Assembly: GCA_013203015.1 (NCBI GenBank)
Contig: JABMPO010000015.1
Coordinates: 1 to 7,480, forward strand
From: Fidelibacterota bacterium
GTDB lineage: Bacteria; Fidelibacterota; Marinisomatia; Marinisomatales; TCS56
Length of the DNA stretch: 7,480 bases
Direction of reading: 5' to 3'
Made by a program: the position numbers and the translations under genes. Under the pieces are notes generated by a model. That model saw nothing but the letters and a program-made list of their open reading frames with translations. It had not been told where the DNA came from and searched no databases. This document shows positions 5,885 to 7,480 of this stretch, one piece after another (within the stretch, counting starts at the first letter, position 1; every line of letters starts with the position of its first letter).

Positions 5885-7047
5885 GACTCCTCCCTCTTTC
5901 GGTCCAGCAAATTCCGGACATGCTCGTTCATAATTTTACCTTCGTGGGTAAGCAGGGTCCCGCCCACAACATCATCTTCCGGATCGATGACCAGCTCACC
6001 ATCTTTGATCATTTCCCCCAGCAAGGCAGTTACATTGCGGCTGTACATCTCACTGGCATGATAGGACAGCGATCCCGGTAAATCCGTTTCACCATGGATA
6101 CTGATACCATAGCGCTCCACTATTTTACCAGCCACAGTCAGTTCGCAATTACCGCCGGCTTCGGCTGCCAGATCGACGATCACTGATCCAGACCTCATGG
6201 ATGCGACCATTTCCTCGGTGATCAGCAGCGGAGCCCGTTTGCCGAAAATCTGGGCGGTTGCTATCACTACGTCCGTGGTAGTTAAATGAGCCGCAATGAT
6301 ATTCTGTTCATGACGATAAAAATCTTCCGATTGTTCAGCGGCATAGCCACCTACAGTTTCAGCTTCTTCCGTTGTTTCCAGGGAAACAAATTCCGCTCCC
6401 AGGCTTTCTACTTGCTCTTTCACTACCGGTCTGGTATCAAATACCGTGACCCGGGCGCCTAACCGTTTAGCGGTGGCAATCGCCTGTAAGCCAGCAACCC
6501 CGGCACCAATTATCAGCACTTTCGCCGGACTGATGGTACCGGCGGCGGTCATCATCAATGGGAAAAACTTATTCAATGAGGCTGCCGCCATAACCACGGC
6601 CTTATAACCCGCTGCCGAACTCATGGCACTTAAGGCATCCATCCGTTGCGCCCGGCTGATCCGGGGCACCAGTTCCATGGCCAGACTCGTGACGCCTTTT
6701 GCGGCTAATTTTTCAACATTATCAAAATACTTGAATGGATTCATAAATCCGATAATTACCGATTTTTCCGGTAATGGATCGATCAGTTTTAAATTTTCAT
6801 CATCACTCAAACAAACCAATTGCGCCTTTAAGAAGATATTTCCTTCCTGCATCAGTTGATTATAATCTGATACGATAGTGGCGCCACTATCCTCATAGTC
6901 CTTTTGCGTAAATCCAGCTTCGATTCCGGTACCTTCCTGTACCAGAATTTTAGCCCCCATTTTAGTGAGTTTTTTAACGCTTTCGGGGACTAACGCAACC
7001 CGCCGCTCACCGGGAGCGGTATCTTTCAATACTGCGATAGTTAACAT
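5881..7047 (-). CDS. pntAA: NAD(P)+ transhydrogenase NAD-binding subunit (alpha-1, PntAA)
   Basis: This 388-residue soluble subunit binds NAD(H) on the cytoplasmic face and passes hydride to the NADP site of PntB. It belongs to the alanine dehydrogenase/PNT family. The N-terminal domain begins MLTIAVLKDTAPGERRVALVP. The RQD loop is intact in VPRISRAQRMDAL (Arg129, Gln134, Asp137; offset by two from Rhodospirillum rubrum). The Rossmann domain has GAGVAGLQAIATAKRLGA (181-198) followed by Asp204 in VFDTRP, which selects NAD over NADP. The mobile loop is GYAAEQSEDFY (234-244), and AEAGGNCELT (295-304) is the conserved domain signature. The length equals that of other stand-alone alpha-1 subunits, with no membrane segment. 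It is not an alanine dehydrogenase because pntAB and pntB follow directly. The ATG has an excellent AAGGAGCT eight bases upstream. It is the first gene of the operon. Confidence 0.96.
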   Translation of the reverse strand: MLTIAVLKDTAPGERRVALVPESVKKLTKMGAKILVQEGTGIEAGFTQKDYEDSGATIVSDYNQLMQEGNIFLKAQLVCLSDDENLKLIDPLPEKSVIIGFMNPFKYFDNVEKLAAKGVTSLAMELVPRISRAQRMDALSAMSSAAGYKAVVMAAASLNKFFPLMMTAAGTISPAKVLIIGAGVAGLQAIATAKRLGARVTVFDTRPVVKEQVESLGAEFVSLETTEEAETVGGYAAEQSEDFYRHEQNIIAAHLTTTDVVIATAQIFGKRAPLLITEEMVASMRSGSVIVDLAAEAGGNCELTVAGKIVERYGISIHGETDLPGSLSYHASEMYSRNVTALLGEMIKDGELVIDPEDDVVGGTLLTHEGKIMNEHVRNLLDRKREES

Positions 7048-7055
7048 GAAACGTC

Positions 7056-7063
7056 AGCTCCTT
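7056..7063 (-). promoter_or_regulatory. Shine-Dalgarno sequence of pntAA
   Basis: AAGGAGCT on the minus strand, eight bases before the ATG at 7047. A near-consensus site at optimal distance, confirming the start codon of the operon's first gene. Confidence 0.85.
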
Positions 7064-7090
7064 GGTTTTGAGACGCAACAACAACTAGTT

Positions 7091-7130
7091 CAAATAGAAT
7101 CCTCGACGACAATTAATTGATTTCTATTTG
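7091..7130. repeat. 9-bp inverted repeat in the pnt leader region
   Basis: CAAATAGAA (7091-7099) and TTCTATTTG (7122-7130) are exact inverted copies with 22 bases between them; an AATTAATT palindrome (7111-7118) sits inside. It lies immediately downstream of the putative pnt promoter and about 45 bases from the start codon, a position that suits a repressor site or a leader hairpin. Its function is not known from the sequence. Confidence 0.5.
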
Positions 7131-7132
7131 TT

Positions 7133-7161
7133 ATTGAATCTCATTATCTAACAATTCTCAA
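7133..7161 (-). promoter_or_regulatory. Possible sigma70-type promoter of the pnt operon
   Basis: TTGAGA (7161-7156, 5 of 6 matches) and TTCAAT (7138-7133, 4 of 6) are spaced by 17 bases on the minus strand, placing the start near 7126 and a leader of about 80 bases. A GATAAT inside the spacer is a rival -10 element but has no good -35 partner. Modest evidence in AT-rich DNA. Confidence 0.35.
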
Positions 7162-7311
7162 CTTTTAAAGAGTTAAATGTACACCTAATTCAGAGCATTT
7201 CCAACTCTTCGGAATGGATTAAAATAGTATAAAATATCGAAAGAACTAAGACTATCAATTACAGTTAAGTTCCTTGAAAACGCGGGATTTCCGGTTTATT
7301 AACATTTACTT

Positions 7312-7363
7312 GTTAATCCTTCCTGCCATATAAATGGGCTGAGAATAGTGAACAAGGATTAAC
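7312..7363. repeat. 10-bp inverted repeat GTTAATCCTT / AAGGATTAAC
   Basis: GTTAATCCTT (7312-7321) and AAGGATTAAC (7354-7363) are exact inverted copies with 32 bases between them. The core hexamer recurs: ATTAAC at 7298-7303 and 7358-7363, GTTAAT at 7312-7317 and 7408-7413, alternating in direction. It could be a regulator binding array or a hairpin in an unseen transcript. Confidence 0.45.
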
Positions 7364-7430
7364 GAATTAAGAAGTATCGCAGGCACATACTTCCAAATTC
7401 AACACTCGTTAATCGATGGCGGATATTCAA

Positions 7431-7480
7431 GACCCACCCCGTCCTGTTGGGACACCCCTCCGAGGAGGGGAATTTGAAAG
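7431..7480. repeat. GC-rich hairpin repeat, probably an interspersed element, cut by the window edge
   Basis: A sharply GC-rich patch in AT-rich surroundings. GACCCACCCCGTCC is followed by a small GTCC-TGTTG-GGAC hairpin (7441-7453) and a perfect CCCCTCC-GA-GGAGGGG hairpin (7455-7470), then AATTTGAAAG. From memory, near-identical CCACCCC...ACACCCCTCC..GGAGGGG-AATTT units are scattered between genes in many FCB-group and related genomes. There is no U-tail on either strand, so it does not look like a simple terminator. The element may extend past base 7480. Confidence 0.55.

Larger units (their letters stand above)
7048..7480. other. 433-base gene-free region upstream of the pnt operon
   Basis: No credible coding frame is present on either strand. 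From low to high coordinate it holds the pntAA ribosome binding site, the 9-bp inverted repeat, a weak promoter candidate, the clustered GTTAAT/ATTAAC motifs at 7298-7413, and a GC-rich hairpin repeat reaching the window edge. The right part (above about 7200) may belong to the neighbouring gene's flank rather than to pnt. Confidence 0.65.

Noticed and set aside
5881..7047. Alanine dehydrogenase as an alternative for the NAD-binding gene
   Set aside because: The intact RQD loop, the stand-alone alpha-1 length and the overlapping pntAB and pntB genes downstream identify it as the transhydrogenase subunit.
7455..7470. CCCCTCC-GA-GGAGGGG hairpin as a Rho-independent terminator
   Set aside because: Neither strand has a T-run after the stem, and the two-base loop is too tight. 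The wider sequence looks like a dispersed repeat.

Overview
The window is 7.5 kb of moderately AT-rich bacterial DNA. All nine recognisable genes are on the minus strand, so the order below runs from high to low coordinates, as transcribed. The lineage cannot be fixed from the sequence. Type IV pilus genes, a transhydrogenase with a split alpha subunit, and a short GC-rich repeat at the right edge of a kind I associate with FCB-type environmental genomes (Ignavibacteria, Calditrichota, Marinimicrobia and relatives) suggest a Gram-negative, free-living bacterium. That placement is a weak inference.

Region 7480 to 7048 has no gene. It holds a hairpin-forming GC-rich repeat cut by the window edge, a cluster of GTTAAT/ATTAAC inverted motifs, a weak sigma70-like promoter, and a 9-bp inverted repeat in the probable leader of the next operon.

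Region 7047 to 4170 is a three-gene pntAA-pntAB-pntB operon encoding a proton-translocating NAD(P)+ transhydrogenase (NAD-binding domain, small membrane subunit, membrane plus NADP-binding subunit). The genes overlap or nearly touch, with good Shine-Dalgarno sequences, and the operon ends at a perfect 34-nt palindrome that acts as a terminator. The enzyme uses the proton gradient to reduce NADP+ with NADH. The E. coli beta-His91 position is Asn here, and the alternative alpha2 position is Ser.

Region 4041 to 3094 is a monocistronic proline iminopeptidase (alpha/beta hydrolase, S33) with an intact catalytic triad. It is followed by a 359-base gene-free stretch that carries the likely promoter of the pilus operon.

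Region 2734 to 1 is a compact type IV pilus cassette: a type IV pilin, the retraction ATPase PilT, a PilV-like prepilin, a PilW/PulJ-like prepilin, and the start of a PilX-like protein that runs off the left edge. Junctions are an 8-base gap, a 4-base overlap with a TTG start, and two TGATG stop-start overlaps, so the genes are probably co-translated. The encoded parts fit together as pilus fibre, retraction motor and tip/priming minor pilins. Placing pilT between the pilin and the minor pilins is the most distinctive layout feature. I found no CRISPR array, tRNA, rRNA, insertion sequence or defence system.
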